Source of the DNA: Spirochaetaceae bacterium
GTDB lineage: Bacteria > Spirochaetota > Spirochaetia > Treponematales > Rectinemataceae
NCBI GenBank assembly: GCA_025356015.1
Contig: JANXYO010000069.1
Location: 86,730-150,729, forward strand
Length of the DNA: 64,000 nucleotides
Reading direction: 5' to 3'
Positions within the stretch are counted from its first letter, which is position 1; every line of letters starts with the position of its first letter. Both the position numbers and the translations under genes were made by a program. Below, piece by piece: positions 40,818 through 49,370 of the stretch. The notes beneath the pieces were generated by a model that was given only the letters and a program-made list of their open reading frames with translations, was not told where the DNA came from and did no database searches.

Positions 40818-43247
40818 ATGTCACAACTCACTCCGGCAGCCCTCAATCGCGCCCGCAAGTCATATTTCGTCTTCAGCGGCCTGAACGCCTTCAGTTTCAT
40901 CCTCCTGTCCGGAAGCTTCGTCACCCTCTACGCCCTGCGCCTGGGCGCCTCGAATGCCCTGGTCGGAGCCCTCAACGCCTTCACCTACATCACCTTCTTC
41001 TTCCTCCCCCTCGGCAAGCGCCTCGTCAGGCGCCTGCCGATCATCAGGGTCTTTGGCTGGGCCTGGACAATACGCTACATCGTGATGCTTCCGGCTCTGG
41101 CGGCGCCCTTCCTCGTCGCCGAAGGCTGGCCCGGCCCTGCCTTCGGACTCCTCCTGGCTGGTGTCGCCGGCTTCAACGTGGCCCGCGGCGTCGGCCTCAT
41201 TGGCAACAACCCCGTCCTCGCCTACCTCGCCGACGGGGGCAAGCCGGGCGGCAGGAGCGACCGCGGGAGCTTCCTCGTCAACCTCTCGATCCTCGCATCC
41301 CTGGTCGGGATGGGCACGAACCTCGTCGTTGCCCTGATCCTCGGCAAGAGCGCCTCGCCCGAGCTCTACGCCGCGACCATGGCCGTCTCCATCGCGGTCG
41401 GCCTCGCGGGCTCCTCCCTCCTGTTCAAGACCCCCGAGCCCGTCGGCTACCGCGACGAGTCTTCCACGAGCCTGTGGAAGAACACCCGCGAGGCCTTCAA
41501 GGACCGCCCCTTCCGGGACTTCATCTGGGTCTTCCTGGCCCTGAGCTTCGCGAGCGGCATGGCGAGGTCCTTCCTCCCGGTCTACGCGAAGGAGGTCTTC
41601 GGCCAGGGCGACGACGCCGTCATGGCCTATTCCCTTGTCGCGAGCATCGGGGCCCTCGCCATGGGACTCCTCATGCGGCTCCTGGTCGACCGCCAGGGCG
41701 CGAAGCCCCTGTATGTGATCTTCACAGCGATCTCGGCCCTGAGCCTCGCTCCCCTCGCCCTCGCCGGCACGACGACCCTCGCCCCGGGGGGCCTCCTTTC
41801 GGGCCCCCTGGGTGTGATTCTCCTCCTTAGCTTTGTCAACTTCATCTCCTCCTTCGGCTTCGCCGGAGAGGAGACCGCGGGCCAGACCTACTACTTCGCC
41901 CTCGTCAAGCGCGAGCGCATGCTAGACCTCGGCGTCGTCTACTTCTTCGTCTACGGCCTCGGGGGCTCCCTCGGCTCGGGCGCGGGCGGCGTGATCCTCG
42001 ACCTCCTTGGCCTGGCGGGTATGGGCAGCGTGAACGCCTACCGGGTCTTCTACGGCCTCCTCTTCCTTGTCCTGGTCGCCGTCATCTGGCGGATGGGCAG
42101 CCTGGTGCGGCTCGGCTCGGCCTCGGTGAGGGAATCCCTCGAGCTCATGTTCTCGATCAGGGACCTGCGCACGATAAACCTCCTCGACCGCCTCGACCGC
42201 TCGGGCGATCCGACCGAGCAGGTGAGGCTCATCCAGGAGGTGGGCGGCTCGGCATCGCGTCGGGCCCAGGCCGAGCTCCTGCCCTACCTCTCCTCGCCCC
42301 GCTTCGACGTGCGCATGGAGGCCCTCCTCGCCCTCGAGAAGCTCAGGGAGCCAGGCGACGCCGTCGAGGCCGCTCTCGTGGCCGAGGTCGAGCGTCAGCC
42401 CTTCACCACGGCCTACGTGGCTGCCCGCATCCTCGGCAAGGCGGGAAGGGCGGAGGCCATCCCCTGCCTGCGCCAGGCCGCCCAGGCCAGGGACTACCTG
42501 CTCCAGGGATCGGCGGTGATAGCCCTCGCCCGCCTCGACGACCGCGAGAGCATCGGGGCCATCGAGGAGCTGCTCGAGCGCACCGACAACCCCCGGGTGA
42601 GGATCTCGGCCGCCTATGCCCTCGAGCTCATGCTGAGCCGGGAGTCGGTGCCGATCCTGGTCGCCTGCCTGCGGAGGCGCGAGGTCGCGGCCTTCGTGTC
42701 GGACGAGCTGGTCCTGTCGACGGCGGCCATCCTCGGCCTGATGCCAAGATTCTACGCGGCCTATACTGCATTCCTCGTCGAGGAGGCAGCCGGGATCGCC
42801 CTCCTCCTCGACGCGGCGGCCGAGGCCTCGCCCCCCGCGGGGGGTGGCAGCGAGGAATGGTCGGTTGATGATTTCGCCACGGCCCTGGACTCCATACTCG
42901 CGGAGCCGGCCGAGGGGGCCCTCATGAGCCGCATCATCCTCGGGGACTGCAAGAACGGTCACGCCCTTGAACGCAAGGCCTCCGGCCTCGCCCTGGCCCC
43001 GAGCCGAGCCGAACCGGGAAAGACAGCTCAGGCCCCCGACCAGACATGGACAGGGCCGGAACGCCGGCTCAAGGCCAGGGTCTCGGCCGACCTGAGCGGC
43101 ATCGACTTCGTTCTCGCCGAGGCTGCCCTCGACCCCGACATCGGCTACCGGGGCTTCCGGTTCTTCATAGCGGCCTACGCGGCGCTCAGGTCCCGGAAAG
43201 GCCAGGGGCCCTCTGGAAGGACGAGCCGGGCGGAGTTACCTTTGTGA
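40818..43247 (+). CDS. MFS transporter fused to a cytoplasmic HEAT-repeat domain
   Basis: 809 residues. Residues 1-430 hold about twelve membrane segments (FILLSGSFVTLYALRLGASN opens it; GMARSFLPVYAKEVFGQG begins the second half). From about 450 to 680 there are HEAT-type helical pairs: AQAELLPYLSSPRFDVRMEA, AYVAARILGKAGRAEAIPCL and RISAAYALELMLSRESVPIL. The tail (680-809) is disordered then helical. The transported compound is unknown; the repeats probably form a protein-binding arm. TATACT at 40804-40809 with ATG at 40818 and no Shine-Dalgarno suggests a nearly leaderless mRNA. The CNB/winged-helix gene follows after 2 bp. Confidence 0.85.
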   Translation: MSQLTPAALNRARKSYFVFSGLNAFSFILLSGSFVTLYALRLGASNALVGALNAFTYITFFFLPLGKRLVRRLPIIRVFGWAWTIRYIVMLPALAAPFLVAEGWPGPAFGLLLAGVAGFNVARGVGLIGNNPVLAYLADGGKPGGRSDRGSFLVNLSILASLVGMGTNLVVALILGKSASPELYAATMAVSIAVGLAGSSLLFKTPEPVGYRDESSTSLWKNTREAFKDRPFRDFIWVFLALSFASGMARSFLPVYAKEVFGQGDDAVMAYSLVASIGALAMGLLMRLLVDRQGAKPLYVIFTAISALSLAPLALAGTTTLAPGGLLSGPLGVILLLSFVNFISSFGFAGEETAGQTYYFALVKRERMLDLGVVYFFVYGLGGSLGSGAGGVILDLLGLAGMGSVNAYRVFYGLLFLVLVAVIWRMGSLVRLGSASVRESLELMFSIRDLRTINLLDRLDRSGDPTEQVRLIQEVGGSASRRAQAELLPYLSSPRFDVRMEALLALEKLREPGDAVEAALVAEVERQPFTTAYVAARILGKAGRAEAIPCLRQAAQARDYLLQGSAVIALARLDDRESIGAIEELLERTDNPRVRISAAYALELMLSRESVPILVACLRRREVAAFVSDELVLSTAAILGLMPRFYAAYTAFLVEEAAGIALLLDAAAEASPPAGGGSEEWSVDDFATALDSILAEPAEGALMSRIILGDCKNGHALERKASGLALAPSRAEPGKTAQAPDQTWTGPERRLKARVSADLSGIDFVLAEAALDPDIGYRGFRFFIAAYAALRSRKGQGPSGRTSRAELPL

Positions 43248-43249
43248 CT

Positions 43250-43891
43250 ATGGCAACGGAGAAAACCGAGACCTTTGCCGCGGGAAAGGCGGTCTTTTTC
43301 GAGGGCGAGCCCGCGACCTGCATGTACATCCTCAAGGACGGGGCGATCGAGCTCAAGAAACAGACCGAGAAGGGCGAGGTCGTCCTCAAGACCCTCGCGA
43401 CCCCCAATGAGTTCTTCGGGGAGATGGCCCTCATCGACGGCAAGCCCCGCTCGACCTCGGCGATAACGGTCAAGGAGACACGGCTCATCATCGTCGACAA
43501 GACAGTCTTCGACACCCTGCTGCGCACCAACGGGGATTTCGCCGTGAAGATGGTGAAGGTCCTCTCGGCGAGGATGCGCCACACCAACACCCAGCTCGCC
43601 GACACCGTCGACACCAGGCCCACGGAGCGCATCGCCCGCGGCATCGCCGACTACTCGGTGCGCTTCGGGGACAAGGCGAGCGGCGACGCCCGCTATGTCT
43701 CGAGGGAGGAGCTCAAGACCTGGCTCAACAGCCACATCGGGGCTGCCCGCGAGGAAGTGGACGCGGTGATCTACCGCCTCAGGGACTCGAAGCGCCTGGC
43801 CGAGGCCGAGACGGGCAAGACGAGGGGCGAGTTCCTGGTGGTCTCTGGTGACTTCATCAGGGAGCACGATAGGCGGCGAGAGGAAGCTTAG
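43250..43891 (+). CDS. Crp/Fnr-family-like protein: CNB domain plus helical winged-helix-like C terminus
   Basis: 213 residues. The CNB domain (8-125) has FEGEPATCMYILKDGAIELK and the cassette EFFGEMALIDGKPRSTSAIT, with G-E and R-S-T-S that fit cAMP binding better than the other CNB protein here. The C terminus (150-205) reads SREELKTWLNSHIGAAREEV then VIYRLRDSKRLAEA, a helix-turn-helix/winged pattern. ATG 43250 follows the MFS-HEAT stop by 2 bp; GTG 43244 overlaps that stop (GTGA) and is an alternative. So the transporter-HEAT protein and a cyclic-nucleotide sensor are one translational unit. Confidence 0.85.
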   Translation: MATEKTETFAAGKAVFFEGEPATCMYILKDGAIELKKQTEKGEVVLKTLATPNEFFGEMALIDGKPRSTSAITVKETRLIIVDKTVFDTLLRTNGDFAVKMVKVLSARMRHTNTQLADTVDTRPTERIARGIADYSVRFGDKASGDARYVSREELKTWLNSHIGAAREEVDAVIYRLRDSKRLAEAETGKTRGEFLVVSGDFIREHDRRREEA

Positions 43892-43946
43892 GCCGCCGGC
43901 CCGCGGCCGCGAGGCCATCCCTCCCCTAGCCGCCGCCAGCTCACCT

Positions 43947-44243
43947 TTAGTCCTCGAGGTCTATCTTGCGCAGCTCGGGGTCGCTGTTCCTTCTCCAGAA
44001 GACGGCGACGTTGCCCACGAGGCGCACGAGCTCGCTCGAGGTGTCCTTGGCGAGCTGGGCGGCCAGGTCCTGCTTCGACTCCTTCTTGTCGCCGAAACGG
44101 AGCTTTACAAGCTCGTGGATCGACAGGAGGGCGTCGAGCCGGGCGGTCAGGCCCTCGCTCGGGCCTGCCTTGCCAAGGGTGACCAGGGCGTCCCTGGTCT
44201 GGGCGATGCCGGCGAGCCGGCTTCTCTGCTTTGATGTGAGCAT
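43947..44243 (-). CDS. yhbY: CRS1/YhbY RNA-binding domain protein
   Basis: 98 residues, the normal length of a single CRM/YhbY domain. MLTSKQRSRLAGIAQTRDAL is the family start and GNVAVFWRRNSDP the conserved end, with LVTLGKAGPSEGL (GxxG loop) in between. YhbY associates with the 50S ribosomal precursor. The gene lies 12 bp after yggT and at the end of the UPF0164-yggT-yhbY minus-strand unit. The start has no strong Shine-Dalgarno visible. Confidence 0.9.
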   Translation of the reverse strand: MLTSKQRSRLAGIAQTRDALVTLGKAGPSEGLTARLDALLSIHELVKLRFGDKKESKQDLAAQLAKDTSSELVRLVGNVAVFWRRNSDPELRKIDLED

Positions 44244-44255
44244 TCTGTGGTGGTC

Positions 44256-44849
44256 CTAGATGGGGAGTCGGTCGAGGAGCCTGACGATGAGGGTCACGAG
44301 GCTCCCTCCCGCGATCCTCAGGGCCATGAGGACGATGAAGCCTGTCACGAGGCCCTGGAGATAGTTGACGATCCTGCCGCGGTAGATGGTCCGGTTGATG
44401 CGGTAGAGGACGGGATTGAGCATGGAGTCGACGACCATCCACAGGGGATGGAGGCTGTTCCAGCGCGCCGCGTAGGCTATGACCCTGATGAGGGCGCACA
44501 GGGCCACAAAGGAGATGATGAAGGCGACGGCCGACCATGCAGCGCCCACGACGAGGCCAAGGGCGATGCCGAGGGTGACGCGGCCGGTGTAGGCCAGGGT
44601 TGCGAAAAGCTGGTTGGCGACGGCGAGGACCGAGAGGGCGACAATTGGAGAGAAATCGAACTTGCCCGAACGCATGAGGCGGAAGCGCGAGAAGTAGCGA
44701 AGATAGGGGTCGGTCGCCGAGCGCAGGAGCTCGCCACCGCGGCCCGTGTCCATGCCGGGCACCCAGGTCATGAGGATGCGGACGGTGCACATGATCATAT
44801 AGATCGATGCTGCCGCACTCAAAAACCGCGCGACGATCGAAAGGACCAT
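44256..44849 (-). CDS. YggT-family membrane protein
   Basis: 197 residues with two YggT units, each a hydrophobic pair around ILMTWVPGMDTGRGGELLRS and DPYLRYFSRFRLMRSGKFDF; the second unit has WNSLHPLWMVVDSMLNPVLY. YggT proteins are small inner-membrane proteins linked to cell division or osmotic ion balance in other bacteria. ATG 44849 was chosen because upstream in-frame sequence is the antisense-type reading of the UPF0164 gene's end. It begins 7 bp after the UPF0164 stop, so the two are co-transcribed. Confidence 0.88.
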   Translation of the reverse strand: MVLSIVARFLSAAASIYMIMCTVRILMTWVPGMDTGRGGELLRSATDPYLRYFSRFRLMRSGKFDFSPIVALSVLAVANQLFATLAYTGRVTLGIALGLVVGAAWSAVAFIISFVALCALIRVIAYAARWNSLHPLWMVVDSMLNPVLYRINRTIYRGRIVNYLQGLVTGFIVLMALRIAGGSLVTLIVRLLDRLPI

Positions 44850-44856
44850 GGGCGCC

Positions 44857-46110
44857 TCACTTTCCGGTCTGGGGTTCCAGCTGCTGGAGCGACTCCATGG
44901 TCGCCTGGAGGTCGGCCGATCCCTGGGCCGCGCGGAGGCTTTCCCTCGCGGGGTCGAAGGTCGGATCCACTTCCAGGGCCTGGGTCCAGAACGCGATCGC
45001 GCTCGCGGTGCTGCCCTGGGCGTAGGCCTCCAAGCCGCTAAGATACAGGCTATCGACCTTCTTCGCAAGCTCGGCCCTGCCGAGGTCGCCCAGGAGGAAG
45101 GAGGCCTGGATCGAGATGCGGTTCAAGGGCGAGAGCTGGGTGGTGAGGTCGAGGGTGTAGTTGACCGAAAGCCTCACTAGCTCGATGTCAAAGGAGGAGC
45201 CGACCGTGATCCTCGGGTTGCCTCCCTTGATGAGGAGTCCACCCTGGAGCCTGAAGAACTTCGTCACATCGACGAGGGCCCCTCCGGCGAAGGCGAAACC
45301 CTCGGATTTGGCGGGATCGAGGAGGTTGATCGGCTTTGAGACATCGAGGGAGAAGACCATCGCCCTGAAGGGGGAGTAGCCGAGGCCGAAGGACGCGACG
45401 GTGGGAAGGGGATCGCCAAGGACGGGAGGGCCCAGGTTCTTGACAGCGAGCCCGATAGAGAAGTTCTTGCCCCTCCAGGACTCGAGCTTGAGGAAGTTGA
45501 AGCGGGTGAGAAAGCCCGTGTCGACCATGTAGGCGAGGGCGTTCTGGCCGCTCGTGTCGACATTCTTGAGCAGGGGCACGGAGCGGTAGGCGAGCTTGCC
45601 GGTCGCCCCGAAGGCGAGGCCGTTGAAATAGTAGCCCGGCATGAAATTGTAGGATATGTTGAAGCCCATCATGGCCTCGGAGTAATACCCGGTTCCGGTC
45701 CTGCCGCCAAAGTCGTCGTAGGCGGTGAAGGGTAGGTAGAGCCACTTGCCGCCCACGCCAAAGCCGATGTCGTGCCAGCGGATCGTGTAGACGGCGCCCT
45801 CGATGCGGGTGTCCGCGATCCAGTTGTTGTGGTACACGGCGAGCTCGGTGTAGTCGAGGCTGCTCGAGGCGGCGGGGTTGGCCTCGAAGTACGAGGAGTC
45901 CTTGGCCACCGCCGTGTAGGCCGTTCCCATGCCCTCGGCGAGGCCGCCCATCGGGATGAGGAGGGAGCGGAAGGTGGTGAGGCCGGCGTGGGGATCGGGG
46001 TTGAGGAAGGACGAGACGGCTTGGTAGGCGTCGGGTATGAGCTGTGCACCCGCATCGAAGGCGGGAACGAAACCCAAGACCAGACCAAGGAGAAAGAGCT
46101 GCCGTCTCAT
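44857..46110 (-). CDS. UPF0164-family outer-membrane protein with C-terminal TPR-like helices
   Basis: 417 residues. A signal peptide (MRRQLFLLGLVLGFVPAFDA) is followed by LIPMGGLAEGMGTAYTAVAK, YFEANPAASSSLDYTELAVY and HDIGFGVGGKWLYLPFTAYD. These are the marks of UPF0164, FadL-like outer-membrane barrels known from Treponema. The closing residues (about 365-410) form a TPR-like unit, YAQGSTASAIAFWTQALEVD. It is probably exposed on, or forms a channel in, the outer membrane. A -10-like TATAAT reads at 46127-46122 on this strand. It is the first gene of a unit with yggT and yhbY, divergent from the TPR-phosphatase genes. Confidence 0.9.
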   Translation of the reverse strand: MRRQLFLLGLVLGFVPAFDAGAQLIPDAYQAVSSFLNPDPHAGLTTFRSLLIPMGGLAEGMGTAYTAVAKDSSYFEANPAASSSLDYTELAVYHNNWIADTRIEGAVYTIRWHDIGFGVGGKWLYLPFTAYDDFGGRTGTGYYSEAMMGFNISYNFMPGYYFNGLAFGATGKLAYRSVPLLKNVDTSGQNALAYMVDTGFLTRFNFLKLESWRGKNFSIGLAVKNLGPPVLGDPLPTVASFGLGYSPFRAMVFSLDVSKPINLLDPAKSEGFAFAGGALVDVTKFFRLQGGLLIKGGNPRITVGSSFDIELVRLSVNYTLDLTTQLSPLNRISIQASFLLGDLGRAELAKKVDSLYLSGLEAYAQGSTASAIAFWTQALEVDPTFDPARESLRAAQGSADLQATMESLQQLEPQTGK

Positions 46111-46121
46111 GTCGTAGGCGA

Positions 46122-46127
46122 ATTATA
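46122..46127 (-). promoter_or_regulatory. Perfect -10 box upstream of the UPF0164 gene
   Basis: TATAAT on the minus strand, 12 bp upstream of the ATG at 46110. No recognisable -35 stands 16-18 bp further up, so activator-dependent or alternative-sigma use is possible. The short distance implies a very short leader. Confidence 0.4.
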
Positions 46128-46238
46128 CTGTGCCCGGGGGGGGATTTCTACTCGGGGGCGATCTTCCTACAATTAAGGCCCGAAAAGGCCGAGAATCAGG
46201 GGTATCATGGAGCGTGGAAAGGTATTGACCGTACAGCA

Positions 46239-49200
46239 ATGCGCCTGAAACCGCCTTCCCCTCCACCTGGCCGCAGCCGGCTCTCGCCGCGGCGACGGCG
46301 AACCCTGCCCGCATCCTTGCTGGTCTTCGTCCTTTTCGCCGCCTCTGTCCCCATCGCGGGCGCCTTTGGCACGCGCGAGGACCCCATAGCCCAGGCCGAC
46401 AAGCTCATCAAGGACCAGCAGTACGACGACGCCATAGCCTACCTCCTCGGCTTTATCAAGAAGTATCCCGACCGCTTCGACGCGGCCCAGAAACGCATCC
46501 AGTCGATCATCCTCAGGCGCGAGGAATACACGAACGCGGCGAAGAGCCTCCTGGCCTTCATCCGCGAGAACCCCGATGCCGACGCCGAGATCCTCCGTCG
46601 CCTCCAGGAGCTCGAGCGCCTGGACAAGTACGCGAACAAGACCACGGTGGTCACCCTCAAGCAGACCAGGCTCACCATCAAGAACCAGAAGACCCTGCTC
46701 ACGATCATGACGAAGGGCCGTGGCCTCCTCGACCAGGGCAATTACCTGGAGGCGAGCCGGACCTATCTCGACGGCTTCGCCAAGCTGGACGAGGCCTCCC
46801 TCTTCTGGCCCGAGTTCCGCGACGCCGGCTATGACGCGATCACGGTCTCGGCCGTCACCGGCCTCGTGGACAAGACCAGGGCGGCCGAAAAAAGCTTCGA
46901 GGAGCTCCAGGCCGGCCTCGAGGCCGCCACGGCTGCCCTCAAGACGGCCTTCGCCACGGGCGAGCCCGACAGGGCCAAGGCCGCCCTTCCCCAGGCCCAG
47001 GCGGCTGTCCTCGATCTGAACCGGCGCAGGCTCGCGGCCTACGGCGCGGGAGGACAGCTCCTCGCCTGGTACCGCACGGTGCCAAAGGAACTGGCCGGCG
47101 AGAAGAAGGCCGCCATCGAGTACAACTTCATGTCCTACGCCGACCTCTTCATCCGTGGCCGTCCCGACACCCTCGGACCCGACCTGAAGCCCGAGGGCGA
47201 GAAGGGAAGGCCCGAGGGCCTCGCGGGGGCTATGCTCATGCAGCTCGCCTCGGTGCTCGACTCCTCCCAGGCCGCCGCTACCGCATCCCTTGAGACAGCC
47301 TATGCGGGCGGCCAGAAGGCCTACGAGGCCGGGGACATGGGCCGGGCCCAGGCCGAGTTCGACCGCGCGGCGAAGCTCTCGGGCCCCGCCCTCGAGACTA
47401 TCGCCATGTGGGGCGGGCCGACGAGCACCGAGCTCTACCCCGGGACGACGGCCTTCGGGAAGGACCTGGCAACGACCAGGGCCGCGGCCTACGAGCGCGT
47501 GCGCCACCTCGGCGTGACAGCGGCCGGGGCGGCCAGGCTCTCGGCCCTGGCCCTCAAGGCGAGGAAAAACGAGGCCGATGCCCTCGCCTACGTCGGCTCC
47601 CTGCCAGCCGACACGGCCCTGCCCGCCGCCCTCGCGAGCCTGCGCGGCTACCGGAGCGAACTCGTGGCGGTGGGCACAGAGCTCGATGCCCTGCGCTCCG
47701 CATCGGCAGCCTCGGCGCGGGACCTGGGACGCTGGACCACGGCCGGCCTCGCCGGCAAGGACTCGGCCGAGGCCCAAGGCATCCTGGATGGCAGGATCGC
47801 CGCCCTCACCGAGAAGGCCAGGTCCTCCGAGGTCCTCATCGTCGCCCGGGCCTCGGCCCTCGAGTACAATGCCCTCGAGGCCGATATCACCGCCCGGGCC
47901 AAGGGCATCGACGAGGGCCGCTCGTACATAAACGGCGTCGCCTCGGGCGACCCCGCCCTTGCCGGCCTGGTCATCAGACAGCCGTCTTTGAGCATCAGGA
48001 TCCTGAACGAGCAGGCTGCCGCCATTGCCAAGCTCCGCGGGAGCATCGCCGACTTCCTCGCGCGCTACCGCGGCGAGACTCTCTACGTCGCCGGCTCGTC
48101 GGCAGTCCAGACCTGGATCGCCAGGGCGGGCGACCTCGACCGTAGCGCGGGAGCCCTCCAGACCAACGACTCAGCCCTGATCGCCGCGGCGACCAAGCTC
48201 AAGAGGGACGCCGACCAGAGCAAGACGGCGGCCGAGCTTGCGCTGGGCCAGTCCCGCGCCAACCTCGCGGGGACACGCTTCGAGCAGGCCCTCAAGTCCC
48301 TCGAGGACGCGCGGGCCAAGTTCTCCGACTCCCTGTCGGCCGAGTACGACGTGGTCTTCAGGAAGGACTCCGACACGAGGATCCAGAGCTTGAGCGACGA
48401 GATCAAACGCAGGTGGAACGACAAGGTGGTCAAGGACACCTCCGACCTCCTCGACCAGGGCCAGAAACAGTATGTCTCGGGCGACTTCACCAGGGCCGAG
48501 ACCTCGATCCTCGCCGCCCAGGAGGCATGGAAGCCCACCCACGCCGAGCCCAACACCCTGGTCGCCTACTGGCTCCGCCTCACGCGCAACGCCCTCTCGG
48601 TCACGACTGGAAGCGACATCCCCCAGACCGACGAGCGCTACCCCGAGGTGAGCCAGATGCTCAACCGGGCGAGGACCTACGTCGACACGGGCAACGCCCT
48701 CCTCGCCCAGAAGAACAAGAGCGATGCCCTGCGGAATTTCAGCCTCGCGAACGAGCTGATCAACACGATAGTGCGGGCCTTCCCCCTGAACCAGGACGCG
48801 AGGATCCTCTCACTGCAGATCGACCAGAAAAGCGATCCCGAGCGCTTCGCGCAGAACTTCCAGAACAGGCTCACCGCCGCCAAGGCAAGGCTCGCCACCG
48901 ACCAGGCCAAGGCCTACGCCGACCTCAAGAGCCTCTCGGCCATCGACCCACGCTTCCCTGGCCTAAAAGGCGCCCTCGACGAGGCCGAGTACAGCCTCGG
49001 CATCAAGACCAGGCCGCCGAACCCCGCCGACGTCGCACGGGCGAGACAGCTGGTGGCCCAGGCCCAGACGATCTTCAACCGCAACGACCCGACCCAGTTC
49101 GACATCGTCAGGAAGCTCCTTGGCGACGCCTATGCCCTCGACCCGGGGAACAAGGACATCAGCGCCGTCCTCAACAGGCTCGACACCTTCCAGGGCGGCT

Positions 49201-49370
49201 CGGGAAGCCTCGTGCTCTCCGACTCCTCGCAGAAACAGTACGACAAGGCAGCCCAACTCTATGCCTCGGGCGATTCCCTCGGCGCCCTCGCCATCATCCA
49301 GGCCCTGCTCAAGGACCCGAAGAACAACGTCCCCAAGGTCAGGGACCTCTATGACAGGCTGAATCGGTGA
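46239..49370 (+). CDS. Very large exported TPR/coiled-coil protein
   Basis: 1043 residues. A long basic N region and the hydrophobic LLVFVLFAASVPIAGAFG (about 28-45) make an export signal. TPR-like helical units occur at the start (AQADKLIKDQQYDDAIAYLL) and the end (KQYDKAAQLYASGDSLGALA), while the middle is Ala-rich coiled-coil-like helix. No enzymatic motif is seen. ATG 46239 has poor Shine-Dalgarno; the initiation site is therefore the least certain part. The gene overlaps the phosphatase gene as GTGA, so the two proteins are co-translated and probably act together at the envelope. It is divergent from the UPF0164 gene. Confidence 0.82.
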   Translation: MRLKPPSPPPGRSRLSPRRRRTLPASLLVFVLFAASVPIAGAFGTREDPIAQADKLIKDQQYDDAIAYLLGFIKKYPDRFDAAQKRIQSIILRREEYTNAAKSLLAFIRENPDADAEILRRLQELERLDKYANKTTVVTLKQTRLTIKNQKTLLTIMTKGRGLLDQGNYLEASRTYLDGFAKLDEASLFWPEFRDAGYDAITVSAVTGLVDKTRAAEKSFEELQAGLEAATAALKTAFATGEPDRAKAALPQAQAAVLDLNRRRLAAYGAGGQLLAWYRTVPKELAGEKKAAIEYNFMSYADLFIRGRPDTLGPDLKPEGEKGRPEGLAGAMLMQLASVLDSSQAAATASLETAYAGGQKAYEAGDMGRAQAEFDRAAKLSGPALETIAMWGGPTSTELYPGTTAFGKDLATTRAAAYERVRHLGVTAAGAARLSALALKARKNEADALAYVGSLPADTALPAALASLRGYRSELVAVGTELDALRSASAASARDLGRWTTAGLAGKDSAEAQGILDGRIAALTEKARSSEVLIVARASALEYNALEADITARAKGIDEGRSYINGVASGDPALAGLVIRQPSLSIRILNEQAAAIAKLRGSIADFLARYRGETLYVAGSSAVQTWIARAGDLDRSAGALQTNDSALIAAATKLKRDADQSKTAAELALGQSRANLAGTRFEQALKSLEDARAKFSDSLSAEYDVVFRKDSDTRIQSLSDEIKRRWNDKVVKDTSDLLDQGQKQYVSGDFTRAETSILAAQEAWKPTHAEPNTLVAYWLRLTRNALSVTTGSDIPQTDERYPEVSQMLNRARTYVDTGNALLAQKNKSDALRNFSLANELINTIVRAFPLNQDARILSLQIDQKSDPERFAQNFQNRLTAAKARLATDQAKAYADLKSLSAIDPRFPGLKGALDEAEYSLGIKTRPPNPADVARARQLVAQAQTIFNRNDPTQFDIVRKLLGDAYALDPGNKDISAVLNRLDTFQGGSGSLVLSDSSQKQYDKAAQLYASGDSLGALAIIQALLKDPKNNVPKVRDLYDRLNR

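Noticed and set aside
46173..47777. Long open frame antisense to the TPR gene (and others like it at 22751-23512 and 49733-51943)
   Set aside because: GC-rich third positions make long antisense frames common; these have no recognisable domain and lie wholly against strong genes.
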